In this document: positions 5,528-5,552 of the stretch, one piece after another
Position numbering within the stretch: the stretch's first letter is position 1
Layout of the letters: the number at the start of each line of letters is the position of its first letter
Source: Euryarchaeota archaeon TMED117
Lineage (GTDB): Archaea > Thermoplasmatota > Poseidoniia > Poseidoniales > Poseidoniaceae
Assembly (NCBI GenBank): GCA_002171315.2
Contig: NHFS02000018.1
Location: forward strand, 12,737 to 18,288
Reading direction: 5' to 3'
Length of the DNA stretch: 5,552 nt
Position numbers and translations under genes: made by a program
Notes under the pieces: model-generated
Seen by the model: the letters and a program-made list of their open reading frames with translations, nothing else
The model's database searches: none
Told to the model about the DNA's origin: nothing

Positions 5528-5552
5528 TCATCTCCCTCCGTATCAATGTGGC
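5518..5552 (-). CDS. Possible 3' end of an upstream co-oriented gene
   Basis: On the minus strand one frame is open from the right edge and ends at a TAA at 5520-5518, giving a tail HIDTEGDEWD. It would overlap the start of the large fusion gene by 10 bases, an arrangement like the overlaps elsewhere in this window. The acidic tail is plausible, but about ten codons cannot prove coding. A second frame also stays open here and runs farther into the fusion gene. If real, this gene is the obvious place to look for the missing heme-binding cytochrome b half or a Rieske protein. Confidence 0.3.
   Translation of the reverse strand, partial: HIDTEGDEWD
5531..5539 (-). promoter_or_regulatory. Shine-Dalgarno sequence of the cytochrome b/HdrD-like fusion gene
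   Basis: Read on the minus strand, GGAGGGAGA ends three bases before the ATG at 5527, with the GGAGG core seven bases away. This strong site chooses Met1 over the in-frame Met4 codon at 5518. No promoter is visible in the 25 bases left in the window. Confidence 0.7.

Overview
The window holds five complete protein-coding genes, the 3' end of a sixth at the left edge, and possibly the 3' end of a seventh at the right edge. I see no RNA genes, insertion sequences, CRISPR repeats or attachment sites. The DNA is moderately AT-rich and very gene-dense. Genes overlap or lie within tens of bases of each other, and most starts have good Shine-Dalgarno sequences. The large protein has an HdrD-like iron-sulfur/CCG module and a big acidic extracytoplasmic domain. 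Together these best fit a planktonic euryarchaeon of the Thermoplasmatota (Marine Group II/Poseidoniales-like). That placement is inference: no marker gene is present, and a bacterial source cannot be excluded.

Left part (1-2705, + strand): a compact co-directional run. It starts with an unidentified C-terminal fragment whose stop overlaps the next start (TGATG). Next come a glutamate-cysteine ligase of the proteobacterial GshA family, an uncharacterised polytopic membrane protein with an apparent internal duplication, a two-cluster [4Fe-4S] ferredoxin that overlaps the membrane-protein gene by 14 bases, and a 96-residue two-helix membrane protein. Spacing suggests one transcription unit with translational coupling.

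Right part (2711-5527, - strand): one very large gene converges on the left run with a gap of only 5 bases. Its 938-residue product looks like a fusion. The N-terminus resembles cytochrome b6f subunit IV or the C-terminal half of cytochrome b, with a PDWY Qo-site motif. More helices and a 260-270-residue extracytoplasmic domain follow, then a last helix and a cytosolic HdrD/GlpC-like module with two [4Fe-4S] motifs and two CCG domains. A helix count with positively charged loops inside gives a self-consistent six-helix topology with both ends in the cytosol.

Taken together, the window joins low-molecular-weight thiol synthesis (GshA), a soluble ferredoxin and a quinone-linked heterodisulfide-reductase-like protein. 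One testable idea is a respiratory thiol/disulfide or ferredoxin/quinone redox module built around a hybrid of a bc-type complex and Hdr. The fusion is read directly from the sequence. The functional link between the two strands is speculation from proximity.
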